Origin: an uncultured Collinsella sp.
Lineage (GTDB): Bacteria; Actinomycetota; Coriobacteriia; Coriobacteriales; Coriobacteriaceae
NCBI GenBank assembly: GCA_902495085.1
Contig: CABUWA010000031.1
Location: 1 to 15,597, forward strand
Length of the DNA stretch: 15,597 nucleotides
Direction: 5' to 3'
The notes below the pieces were generated by a model that was given only the letters and a program-made list of their open reading frames with translations, was not told where the DNA came from and made no database searches. This document shows, piece by piece, positions 6,370 through 14,272 of the stretch. The position numbers and the translations under genes are program-made. Every line of letters begins with the position of its first letter. Position 1 is the first letter of the stretch.

Positions 6370-7590
6370 GTGGGTAACCACTTCCGTACCTCCGGTGCGG
6401 GCGATGATGCCCCCAAGACGCAGGCAGGCGTCCAGGGCAGTCGTTTCGCCACTCCGGATTCAGAGGGCCAGCCTGTTGCTCAGGCCCCCGCTCAGCCGGC
6501 AGATCAGGCACAGCCGGCATCCGATCCCTTTGCCTACAATCCAACCAGCGATGTCGCGCTTTCCGGCACGGCGGGTTTTGAGCCCGTTCAGGCCGTGACC
6601 GCTCGCGTGGAGCAGCCTCAGGCTGGTGCCGCCACGCCGCAGCCTACCATGGCCGGCATTCCCGACCCCTTGGCCCCTGCGACGCCGGCTCCTCAGCCTG
6701 CGCAGTCCGGTCTCTTTGCCGCTATTCCCGACCCCACGCAGCCTGCTGCCCCGGTGGTCGAGAGCGATCAGGCAGCCGAGGTCGCAAGCCTCGATAACGC
6801 GCTCAACAACCCCGATTTTACGTCGGTGTTTGCGCCCATCGATCCGCAGGCCAGCCGCAAGAAGATGGCCAAGCAGGCCGGTGTCGAGCCCGTCATCCTT
6901 ATGGAGCATGTCACCAAGATCTATCCGGCACAGCCTAACAAGCCTGCACTCGACGACATCAACATCGAGATCTATCCGGGCGAGTTCGTCTTCCTGGTCG
7001 GTCACTCCGGCTCGGGTAAGACCACGCTGCTGTCGACGCTCAACCGCGACGTCAAGCCGACGAGCGGCCGCATCCTGGTTGCCGGTCAGGACCTCATGAA
7101 GATCAAGAACCGTAAGGTTCCGTTCCTGCGCCGCCAGATTGGCGCCGTGTTCCAGGACTTTAAGCTTCTGCCGCAAAAGACCGCCTACGAAAACGTGGCG
7201 TTTGCCCTGCAGTGCATCGGCAAGCCCAAGGGCGTCATTCGCAGCCAGGTGCCCGAGGTGCTGCGTCTGGTCGGTCTGGCCGATCAGATGGACTCGCTGC
7301 CCGACCAGCTTTCCGGTGGCGAGCAGCAGCGCGTTGCCGTCGCCCGTGCTATGGTCAACCGTCCGCCGCTGCTGATCTGCGACGAGCCCACGGGCAACCT
7401 CGACCCGGCGATCTCGCTGGGCATCATGAAGCTGCTTGAGCGTATTAACCGCACCGGCACCACCGTGATCGTCGCCACGCACGACCGCGAGATGGTCGAT
7501 AGCATGCACCGTCGCGTGATCGCCCTCGAGGGCGGCCACGTCATCCGCGACCAGGAGAGGGGAGGTTACGGCAACTATGGCACCAACTAA
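6370..7590 (+). CDS. ftsE: Cell-division ATP-binding protein FtsE with long N-terminal extension
   Basis: FtsE is the cytoplasmic ATPase of the FtsEX complex, an ABC-type machine at the divisome that transmits ATP-driven conformational change through FtsX to peptidoglycan hydrolases. The ABC domain occupies about residues 174-395: Walker A GHSGSGKT (211-218), Q-loop Q262 in FQDFKLLP, signature LSGGEQQ (314-320), Walker B LLICDEP (334-340) and H-loop H371. A typical FtsE is about 220-230 residues; this one is 406 because some 170 residues rich in Pro, Ala and Gln, with repeated IPDP motifs, precede the ATPase. The GTG start at 6370 has AAGGAG at 6359-6364, five bases away. The internal ATG at 6901 would give a normal-length protein but has no clear ribosome site, and the frame is open with GC-rich third positions throughout the extension. 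Overlaps ftsX by 14 bp. Confidence 0.93.
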   Translation: MGNHFRTSGAGDDAPKTQAGVQGSRFATPDSEGQPVAQAPAQPADQAQPASDPFAYNPTSDVALSGTAGFEPVQAVTARVEQPQAGAATPQPTMAGIPDPLAPATPAPQPAQSGLFAAIPDPTQPAAPVVESDQAAEVASLDNALNNPDFTSVFAPIDPQASRKKMAKQAGVEPVILMEHVTKIYPAQPNKPALDDINIEIYPGEFVFLVGHSGSGKTTLLSTLNRDVKPTSGRILVAGQDLMKIKNRKVPFLRRQIGAVFQDFKLLPQKTAYENVAFALQCIGKPKGVIRSQVPEVLRLVGLADQMDSLPDQLSGGEQQRVAVARAMVNRPPLLICDEPTGNLDPAISLGIMKLLERINRTGTTVIVATHDREMVDSMHRRVIALEGGHVIRDQERGGYGNYGTN

Positions 7591-8497
7591 CGTGGGCTAC
7601 TCCTTCAAAGAGGCAATCAGCCACTTCTTCCGTAACTGGACTACCTCGCTCGGCGCCGTCATCACGATCTTCCTTTCGCTGTTTATCATCGGCCTGTTCA
7701 TCATGGGCTCTGCGATGCTGAACTCCGTGATCGGCACCGTCGAGGATCAGGTTGTCATCAACGCGTTCATTAGTGATGACGCCGATCAGGCCGATGTTCA
7801 GGCTTTTGAGGCCGAGCTTAAGACGTGGAATAACGTCAAGTCCGTGACCTATAAGGACAAGGACGACGCGCTGGCCGAGTATACGAGCAAGATGTCGGGC
7901 AACGCCGACGCCACCATGAGCGCACTCGATGGCCAGAACCCGCTGCCGGCTTCCTTCGCTATTGAGATGGACGATCCGTCCAAGGTCGAGAGCACGGCAA
8001 AGAAGCTCAAGAAGGATGCCGATTTCCAGAAGATCGCGGATGACGGCGACGTCAACGCGAGCGTGCTGTACGGCCAGGAGGAAGTGAGCCGCCTGTTCCA
8101 GGTGACCAACTACATCCGCATCGCCGCCGTGGTGCTCGTTGGCCTTTTGACCTTTATCGCATTCATCTTCATCAACAACACGATTCGCCTGTCCATTACG
8201 GCGCGTCGCCGTGAGATTGCGATTATGCGTCTGGTCGGCGCCAGCAACGGCTTCATTCGTGGCCCGTTTATCACCGAGGGCGTACTGCAGGCCATTTTGG
8301 GCTCGCTGCTTTCCATCGGCGTTCTGGAGCTGCTGCGCAATCTGATGATTCCGCGTCTGCAGGAGAGCATCGGCTGGATGTCGTTTGCCCTGCCGATGCA
8401 GTACTACCTGGTGACCTATGCTGCGCTGATTCTGGTCGGCGTGATTATCGGTCTCTTTGGTTCTGCCATCGCCATGCGCCGCTACCTGCGCGTGTAG
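7577..8497 (+). CDS. ftsX: Cell-division permease-like protein FtsX
   Basis: FtsX is the membrane partner of FtsE; its extracellular loop contacts cell-wall hydrolases or their activators. The 306 residues show the usual topology: a cytoplasmic N-terminus, one membrane helix at about residues 22-48 (GAVITIFLSLFIIGLFIMG), a hydrophilic extracellular domain of about 120 residues, then three helices (about 178-200, 235-255 and 275-300). INNTIRLSITARRREIAIM (about 195-213), followed by RLVGAS, is the conserved FtsX/MacB-type cytoplasmic loop. The start lies inside the end of ftsE, preceded by GGGAGG at 7560-7565, so the two proteins are translationally coupled. It ends TAG and is followed by a terminator. 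Confidence in the assignment is high. Confidence 0.95.
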   Translation: MAPTNVGYSFKEAISHFFRNWTTSLGAVITIFLSLFIIGLFIMGSAMLNSVIGTVEDQVVINAFISDDADQADVQAFEAELKTWNNVKSVTYKDKDDALAEYTSKMSGNADATMSALDGQNPLPASFAIEMDDPSKVESTAKKLKKDADFQKIADDGDVNASVLYGQEEVSRLFQVTNYIRIAAVVLVGLLTFIAFIFINNTIRLSITARRREIAIMRLVGASNGFIRGPFITEGVLQAILGSLLSIGVLELLRNLMIPRLQESIGWMSFALPMQYYLVTYAALILVGVIIGLFGSAIAMRRYLRV

Positions 8498-8522
8498 GCA
8501 TGCCTGGAATTCATCCCTTCCA

Positions 8523-8555
8523 ACGGGTCGTCTCTTATGGGGCGGCCCGTTTTTT
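8523..8555 (+). terminator. Terminator of ftsEX
   Basis: ACGGGTCGTCTC (8523-8534) pairs with GGGGCGGCCCGT (8539-8550), 12 pairs including three G-T wobbles, followed by a run of Ts. The tail merges with the -35 region of the next promoter. Confidence 0.8.
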
Positions 8556-8582
8556 GTCCCCTAGGGATCATTTGGGTAGACT
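8554..8582 (+). promoter_or_regulatory. Sigma-70-type promoter of rnr
   Basis: TTGTCC (8554-8559) and TAGACT (8577-8582) are separated by exactly 17 bases. Transcription would start near 8589, about 32 nt before the rnr ATG. The -35 overlaps the end of the ftsEX terminator tail. Confidence 0.6.
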
Positions 8583-8620
8583 CTTGGGATGTAAACGGCA
8601 ATCGATAGCAAGGAGGCGCC

Positions 8621-10756
8621 ATGGGGCGCAATAACAAGCATAAGCGTGGGGCTCGCAATAAGCGCGGGCCGGTGCGCAGCGAACGCCGTCCGAGCCTGAC
8701 CGGGCGCGTGCAGCTCCATGAGCACAGTGCCTATGTCATAACCGAGAATGGCGACTACAAGGTCATGGGCCGCGGCAAGCGTGAGATCATGGACGGCGAT
8801 ACCGTTGCCGTGAGCATTAAGAACAGCCCGCATGGCGAGCGTCGCGCCGTGATCGAGGGCGTGGTTGAGCGCGCAGCTATAAGCGTGGTGGGCACGTACC
8901 AGACCGCCGGTCCGCTCGGTGTGATTGAGCCGCTCGATTCGCGCCTGAAGGCCGACTTCTTCATTTTGCCCGAGGACACCTCGGCGGTTCGTCTGGGTGT
9001 CCACCCTGGTGATGCTGTTGTCGCGCGCATTTTGACCTACCCGACGCGCCTGGAATCGGGCACTGTGACGATCGAACGCCGCATTGGCGGAGATGACGCG
9101 CCCGATTTGGGCGTTCAATATGTGATGGCGCGTTACGGCTATACCGATAGCTATCCCGAGGCTGCGCTAGACGAGGCCGAGGGGCTTTCGCTCGATGTGT
9201 CCGCGGCGCTTAAGGACCCGCTCCGCCGCGATCTGCGCGACCGCTTTGTCATCACGATCGACCCGGTCGACGCGCGCGACTTTGACGATGCCATTTCGCT
9301 GGAGCGCACGCCCGAGGGCGGCTATAAGCTGGGTGTGCATATCGCCGACGTTTCACACTATGTGGCTTGGGACGGGCATATCGATCTTGAGGCTCGCCAT
9401 CGCACGACATCGGTGTATCTGGCCGATCGCGTGCTTCCCATGCTGCCCGAACGCCTGTCCTGTGACCTGTGCTCGCTTCGCCCTGACGAGGACCGTCTTG
9501 CGTTTACCGTCGATATCGAGCTCGATGAGCAGGGTCGCGTGCGGCATTACGATCCGTATCCCAGCGTGATTCGCTCGCGTGTGCGTATGGACTATGACGG
9601 CGCCGAGGCGCTGCTGGTGCGTGCCGGTGCGGTTGAGTATTCGGTGCTGGAGGGCGCGGCTGAGGATGTTGAGGCTGCTGAGGCCTTGCGCGAGGAAGCG
9701 CTTGAGCGCGGTCTTGCGTGCGAGGAGGCCGCCCGCGGCTACAACGTCGACCTCGGCGATTTCCTTGTCGCCGCTAACGAACTCGCCGAACTTCGCCGTC
9801 GTATTCGTCGCGCCCGCGGCTCAGTCGATTTTGACACGGCCGAGATTCGCGCTCTATTGGATGAGGACGGAGTGCCCGTGCAGATTGTGGCGCGTGAGCG
9901 TTCGTGCGCCACGTCGCTTATCGAGGAAGCCATGCTGCTCGCCAACGAGTGCGTTGCAGAGTGGCTGGCGGACCGTGATATCGAGGCCTGCTATCGCGTG
10001 CATGAGGATCCGAGCCCCGACAGCCTGCACGGTGCCGCCGTTGCGCTGGCGCAGCTAGGCATCATCGACGATCGCCGTGCTGCCGGTATTGCCCTGGGGA
10101 GTCCCGATGAACTGCAGGCTGCAGTTGATGCTGCCGCCGGTACGGCCAACGCACCGCTCGTCAACACGCTGCTTCTGCGCAGCATGCAGCGCGCGCTGTA
10201 CAAGCCGCGCAACGAGGGCCACTTTGCGCTCGCCGCGCCGTGCTACTGCCACTTTACGAGTCCCATCCGTCGCTACCCCGATCTGGTGGTGCACCGCGTA
10301 CTCAAGCTGCAGTTGGCCTATGAGCAGCTCGGCGGCAAGGACGCCTTGGTCCGTACGCCGCGGTTGATCGGCAAGGGGCGCGAGTCGCTGCCGCGCATTC
10401 TGCCGCAGATCTGCCGCGCATGCAGCGATGCCGAGCGCGCGGCAGATGCCGCCAGCCATGCGACGCAAAAGATCAAGATTGCCCAGTACTATGAGGACCG
10501 TCTGGGCGAGCGCTATGCCGGAACCGTCTCGTGGATTAGCAGCATGGGCCTCTTTGTGCGCTTGGACCTGACGCAGGTCGAAGGTTTGGTTTCGATCAAG
10601 AGCCTGGGCAACGAGTGGTTCGAGTTCGACGAGGACGCGCTAACGCTCACGGGTGCCGACACGGGCACCCGTTACGAGCTGGGGCAGCGCGTGATCATCG
10701 AGGTCTCGCGCGTCAATACCACGCGTGGACACCTGGACTTTAAGCTTATCCATTAG
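8621..10756 (+). CDS. rnr: Ribonuclease R (3'-5' exoribonuclease, RNB family)
   Basis: RNase R processively degrades structured RNA from the 3' end and, in well-studied bacteria, takes part in rRNA and mRNA turnover and in trans-translation quality control. The 711 residues begin with a Lys/Arg-rich tail (1-24), continue with OB/cold-shock-like domains (about 25-150), the RNB catalytic domain (about 200-540) and a C-terminal S1 domain (about 628-711). The catalytic acids are in ITIDPVDARDFDDAIS: D214, D220, D222 and D223 keep the spacing of the four metal-binding aspartates of E. coli RNase R. There is no long basic C-terminal tail beyond the S1 domain. The start ATG follows AAGGAGG (8610-8616). 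It has its own promoter and a hairpin after the stop (TAG), so it looks monocistronic. The usual partner smpB is not in the window. Confidence 0.95.
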   Translation: MGRNNKHKRGARNKRGPVRSERRPSLTGRVQLHEHSAYVITENGDYKVMGRGKREIMDGDTVAVSIKNSPHGERRAVIEGVVERAAISVVGTYQTAGPLGVIEPLDSRLKADFFILPEDTSAVRLGVHPGDAVVARILTYPTRLESGTVTIERRIGGDDAPDLGVQYVMARYGYTDSYPEAALDEAEGLSLDVSAALKDPLRRDLRDRFVITIDPVDARDFDDAISLERTPEGGYKLGVHIADVSHYVAWDGHIDLEARHRTTSVYLADRVLPMLPERLSCDLCSLRPDEDRLAFTVDIELDEQGRVRHYDPYPSVIRSRVRMDYDGAEALLVRAGAVEYSVLEGAAEDVEAAEALREEALERGLACEEAARGYNVDLGDFLVAANELAELRRRIRRARGSVDFDTAEIRALLDEDGVPVQIVARERSCATSLIEEAMLLANECVAEWLADRDIEACYRVHEDPSPDSLHGAAVALAQLGIIDDRRAAGIALGSPDELQAAVDAAAGTANAPLVNTLLLRSMQRALYKPRNEGHFALAAPCYCHFTSPIRRYPDLVVHRVLKLQLAYEQLGGKDALVRTPRLIGKGRESLPRILPQICRACSDAERAADAASHATQKIKIAQYYEDRLGERYAGTVSWISSMGLFVRLDLTQVEGLVSIKSLGNEWFEFDEDALTLTGADTGTRYELGQRVIIEVSRVNTTRGHLDFKLIH

Positions 10757-10782
10757 CCAAATCCCGACTCATGGTGGAGGAA

Positions 10783-10812
10783 CGGAGGGCAGCCTTTCGG
10801 GACCGCCCTCCG
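10783..10812 (+). terminator. Probable terminator of rnr
   Basis: CGGAGGGC (10783-10790) and GCCCTCCG (10805-10812) form an 8-bp perfect stem with a 14-base loop, 26 bases after the rnr stop. The following CATTTG is only a weak T-tract, so efficiency is uncertain. Confidence 0.55.
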
Positions 10813-10872
10813 CATTTGAATCGTGGCTACCTTGCCGTCTGCTCGGCCGCCCGCTTACCTGCTATTTGAGAG

Positions 10873-10916
10873 GTAAAACCTACCAAAATAAACCTGTCCC
10901 TTTTTGGCAGGTTTAC
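10873..10916. repeat. 44-bp imperfect inverted repeat upstream of the recombinase
   Basis: GTAAAACCTACCAAAA (10873-10888) is nearly complementary to TTTTTGGCAGGTTTAC (10901-10916), with one bulge and one mismatch; the centre is TAAACCTGTCCC. It ends 17 bases before the recombinase ATG. It may be a binding or crossover site for that enzyme, a terminator-like hairpin, or a dispersed repeat; it shares a GTCCCTnTTT string with the 66-bp palindrome at 5948-6013. Confidence 0.55.
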
Positions 10917-10933
10917 AAGAAAGCGGGGATGAG

Positions 10934-11539
10934 ATGGCGACGGTGTACGGTTATGCGCGGGTGAGTTCGCGCGATCAGAACCTTAATCGGCAGCTGGATG
11001 CGCTGGGCGCCTATGGCGTGGGCTCGGCGAATATTTATGCCGACCATGCGAGCGGCAAGGACTTCGATCGACCGCGTTATCGCGAGCTGCTGCACGTCCT
11101 GGGAGACGGGGACGTGCTGGTGGTTCTTTCTATCGACCGACTTGGTCGTAATTACTCCGAGATTCTTGAGGAATGGCGGCGCATTACCAAGGAGTTCGGG
11201 GTTGCCATTGTGGTGTTGGACATGCCATTGCTTGACACGCGCGTCAGGGCCAGCGGCGCGCCGGATGTGACCAACACCCTGATTGCCGATATTGTGCTGC
11301 AACTGCTGAGCTACGTGGCGCAGGTGGAGCGCGAGAATATCCATCGGCGCCAGGCGGAGGGAATTGCAGCGGCGCGGGCGCGAGGGGTTCGTTTCGGTCG
11401 ACCTCGCAAGCCGTGCCCTCCTCAGTTTGAGCTGGTGCGCGATAGCTATGAGGCGGGCGATATTACCCGCAGCCAGGCGGCAAAATGCCTGGGCGTGTGC
11501 GTGGGGACGTTCGATCGCTGGATGCGCGAGGCGGGGTAG
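10934..11539 (+). CDS. Small serine recombinase (resolvase/invertase type)
   Basis: Site-specific DNA recombinase of the Hin/Pin/TnpR class, which cuts DNA through a 5'-phosphoserine link and causes inversion or resolution between two short sites. The 201-residue length is typical. The catalytic N-terminus reads YARVSSRDQNLNRQ, with the nucleophile most likely S11 and R9 beside it; SIDRLGRNYSEI (66-77) supplies the conserved D68, R69 and R72. The long E helix follows (about 115-150), then the RFGRPRKP hinge (153-160) and a C-terminal helix-turn-helix, ITRSQAAKCLGVCVGTFDRWM. The ATG at 10934 is chosen because the protein starts with the conserved MATVYGYARVS and AAGCGGGGA precedes it; the upstream TTG at 10904 lies inside the inverted repeat. 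It is a lone gene, and no transposase or second inverted site is evident. It could be a remnant of a mobile element or a host-adapted recombinase. Confidence 0.9.
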   Translation: MATVYGYARVSSRDQNLNRQLDALGAYGVGSANIYADHASGKDFDRPRYRELLHVLGDGDVLVVLSIDRLGRNYSEILEEWRRITKEFGVAIVVLDMPLLDTRVRASGAPDVTNTLIADIVLQLLSYVAQVERENIHRRQAEGIAAARARGVRFGRPRKPCPPQFELVRDSYEAGDITRSQAAKCLGVCVGTFDRWMREAG

Positions 11540-11643
11540 GGGTTTGCGTCGCTTTGTCGCTTCCTGTTGCGATTCAAATTTTGATACGGTGACGATGGCA
11601 TTTGGGGCTACACTCGCTGATATTCAAAAAAGGAGGTTGGCCC
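11540..11643. promoter_or_regulatory. Spacer with candidate promoter for the VanZ-like gene
   Basis: TACACT (11609-11614) could be a -10, but no -35 is at normal spacing; TTGATA (11581-11586) is 22 bases away. The ribosome site AAGGAGG at 11630-11636 is strong. No terminator is evident after the recombinase. Confidence 0.25.
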
Positions 11644-12225
11644 TTGGCGCGCGTAAAACAAATAATCGGATGGACCGCGATCGTTCTGTTCGCTGCAACG
11701 CTGGCGGGCATCTGGGTGCTGACGGAGCAAAATGCGGTGGATACGTCGTTGCTGAGCGAGTCCACCGCGCGTGTGGTGGAGGGCCAGGCTACGGGCGTTC
11801 AGGCTGCCGATGCCACGGGTGAAGCCCAGACGGAGAACGGAATGACCGCGGGCGCCGATTCGGCTGCCTCGAATGTCCGGTCTGGCCGACTTGCTTCCAT
11901 TCGCATGTGGGTGGGCACGAACGTCCGTCGCGTTGCCCATACCGTAGAGTTTTTCTTCGTCGGATTGTTCGCCTCGGTGGTCGTGGTTTGCTTTTCTAGG
12001 CGTTCGTGGAGCGTATGCTCCCGTTGCGTGCCCGTATTGCTCTTTTGCGCCGCCTGTTCCGTTGGCGATCAGGTACATAAGATCTTTGTTCCCGGCAGGC
12101 ATTTCGACGTTATCGATTTAGGATTCGATGCTGCGGGCTATGTCACCGCCATGCTGTTGGTATTGCTGGCGGCGACGTTGGTGCGCCATGCGACTCGGCC
12201 GATCGGCGCCCATGCGAGGCGCTAG
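11644..12225 (+). CDS. VanZ-like family membrane protein
   Basis: Member of the VanZ-like superfamily of small membrane proteins, named after the teicoplanin-resistance accessory VanZ; most chromosomal members have no known role. The 193 residues begin with a membrane helix (about 7-26), followed by a hydrophilic stretch rich in Ala, Thr, Gly and Glu (about 28-90) likely outside the membrane. The family signature comes next: H99 and E102 in AHTVEFFFVGLF, then GDQVHKIFVPGRHFDVIDLG (141-160) and FDAAGY. Helices run at about 101-118, 128-140 and 165-182. The TTG at 11644 is chosen because AAGGAGG (11630-11636) lies seven bases upstream and the conserved hydrophobic N-terminus starts there; the TTG at 11602 would put the ribosome site inside the gene. 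VanZ family assignment is good; involvement in antibiotic resistance is not implied. Confidence 0.8.
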   Translation: MARVKQIIGWTAIVLFAATLAGIWVLTEQNAVDTSLLSESTARVVEGQATGVQAADATGEAQTENGMTAGADSAASNVRSGRLASIRMWVGTNVRRVAHTVEFFFVGLFASVVVVCFSRRSWSVCSRCVPVLLFCAACSVGDQVHKIFVPGRHFDVIDLGFDAAGYVTAMLLVLLAATLVRHATRPIGAHARR

Positions 12226-12306
12226 CCGGTAACAAACCCGTTTCTGATAATGCGACCTTGTTGAATTATTTTGTGTCGCGCGTATTTCCGAGCGGTCGGA
12301 TTTGAG

Positions 12307-12334
12307 GGGCGAGCGGTAGAACGCTCGCCCTTTG
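12307..12334 (+). terminator. Terminator downstream of the VanZ-like gene
   Basis: GGGCGAGCG (12307-12315) and CGCTCGCCC (12322-12330) form a perfect 9-bp stem with a 6-base loop, followed by TTTGT. A smaller hairpin, TCCGA/TCGGA (12287-12300) followed by TTT, precedes it. Confidence 0.7.
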
Positions 12335-12345
12335 TGCGCCACGAT

Positions 12346-12362
12346 GCGGCACAATGTGCCGC
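12346..12362. promoter_or_regulatory. 17-bp palindrome upstream of murR (operator or hairpin)
   Basis: GCGGCAC-AAT-GTGCCGC is a perfect 7-bp inverted repeat, 67 bases before the murR ATG. It may be an operator for the RpiR-type regulator or a short structural hairpin. Confidence 0.35.
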
Positions 12363-12382
12363 AAAAGCTGTTTGTATCCGGT

Positions 12383-12395
12383 ACGAATCGTTCGT
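12383..12395. promoter_or_regulatory. 13-bp palindrome upstream of murR (candidate operator)
   Basis: ACGAA-TCG-TTCGT is a 5-bp inverted repeat 34 bases before the murR start, in the zone where the promoter is expected. TTTAAT at 12401-12406 could be a -10 but has no clear -35. Weak evidence only. Confidence 0.25.
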
Positions 12396-12429
12396 TGGTC
12401 TTTAATTCTTCTCAACGGAGGTGTTTGAG

Positions 12430-13281
12430 ATGGCAAACGGATTGCTTTTGCGGCTTCGCGAGCGTGAGCTCAGCGCGAGCCCGGCGGAACGCAATGTCAT
12501 CGCATATGTAAGCGCTCATCCGCACGAGGTGGTCGGGCTGTCCGTCCGCGGTCTTGCCGATGTCACGTTCTCCTCGCCCTCGAGCATTTTGCGCTTTTGC
12601 AAGCGTTTGGGTTTTGCGGGCTACAAGGAGTTCCAGCGCGAACTGATTGCCGAGCTGGCGCTCTTAGGTGACAAGAAAGACATAGCCCTCGAGGACATCT
12701 CCATGGATGACAGCGTCGAACGTATCGTGGGGAAGGTGATGAAAAGCAACGTGCGCACAATCGAGGCGACGGCGCGAACGCTCGATTACACCGTCTTGGA
12801 GCGATGCGCGGCCCGTCTTAAGCGGGCACGCGCGGTCAATCTGTTCGGTATTGGTGCCTCTCGTTTGGTCGCGCACGACCTGGCGCAAAAGCTCATGCGT
12901 GTCGACAAAGAGTGCCATCTGTACGACGACTGGCATGATCAGCTCTTATGTGCCAAGAACATGCATGAGGGCGATATGGCAATCGCCTTTAGCTACTCGG
13001 GCTTGACGCAAGAGGTGCTGGACTGCACCGCCGAGGCTCAACGTCACAACTGTCCCGTTGTGGCCGTTACCAAAGTAGATGGATCATCCAAGCTTGCCAC
13101 CATGGCCGATGCCGTGCTCGGCGTCGCTGCGAGTGAACCCTTGGTCCGCAGCGGTGCCATGGCTTCGCGTATGGCCCAGCTTATGGTTGTCGATGCCCTG
13201 TACGCTGCTTACGTTGCCAGCGACTACGAACGGGCGACGCATGTCATAAAGCAAAACTACATCGAGAAACAGGAAAGATGA
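12430..13281 (+). CDS. murR: RpiR-family regulator of MurNAc catabolism (MurR-like)
   Basis: Transcription factor with an N-terminal RpiR helix-turn-helix domain and a C-terminal sugar-phosphate-binding SIS domain. In E. coli, MurR represses murQP and responds to MurNAc-6-phosphate; the same role is inferred here from adjacency to murQ. In the 283 residues, the DNA-binding part covers about 1-77, with LSVRGLADVTFSSPSSIL then RFCKRLGFAGYKEF. The SIS domain covers about 125-255, including NLFGIGASRLVAHDLAQKL and AIAFSYSGLTQEVLDC, whose Ser-rich loop would hold the phosphate. The ATG at 12430 has CGGAGG eight bases upstream; the in-frame GTG at 12421 overlaps that site. The stop is TGA, the only TGA among the complete genes here, and murQ starts 10 bases later. 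Whether it represses or activates cannot be read from sequence. Confidence 0.85.
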   Translation: MANGLLLRLRERELSASPAERNVIAYVSAHPHEVVGLSVRGLADVTFSSPSSILRFCKRLGFAGYKEFQRELIAELALLGDKKDIALEDISMDDSVERIVGKVMKSNVRTIEATARTLDYTVLERCAARLKRARAVNLFGIGASRLVAHDLAQKLMRVDKECHLYDDWHDQLLCAKNMHEGDMAIAFSYSGLTQEVLDCTAEAQRHNCPVVAVTKVDGSSKLATMADAVLGVAASEPLVRSGAMASRMAQLMVVDALYAAYVASDYERATHVIKQNYIEKQER

Positions 13282-13291
13282 GGTGAATGAA

Positions 13292-14215
<924 letters not shown>

Positions 14216-14272
14216 GTGCACGGCGTGAGCTGATATGACATCTAGACGAGATACCCAATACAAGGAGGAGTT

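Noticed and set aside
6460..7539. 359-codon - strand frame opposite ftsE
   Set aside because: Antisense to a gene with all ABC motifs; itself without recognisable domains.
10757..10933. tmRNA (ssrA) or smpB after rnr
   Set aside because: No tRNA-Ala-like ends, tag reading frame or SmpB motifs are present in this gap.
11644..12225. Glycopeptide-resistance gene cluster
   Set aside because: Only a single VanZ-like protein is present, with no vanA/H/X/R/S-type neighbours; the superfamily is widespread and mostly unrelated to resistance.
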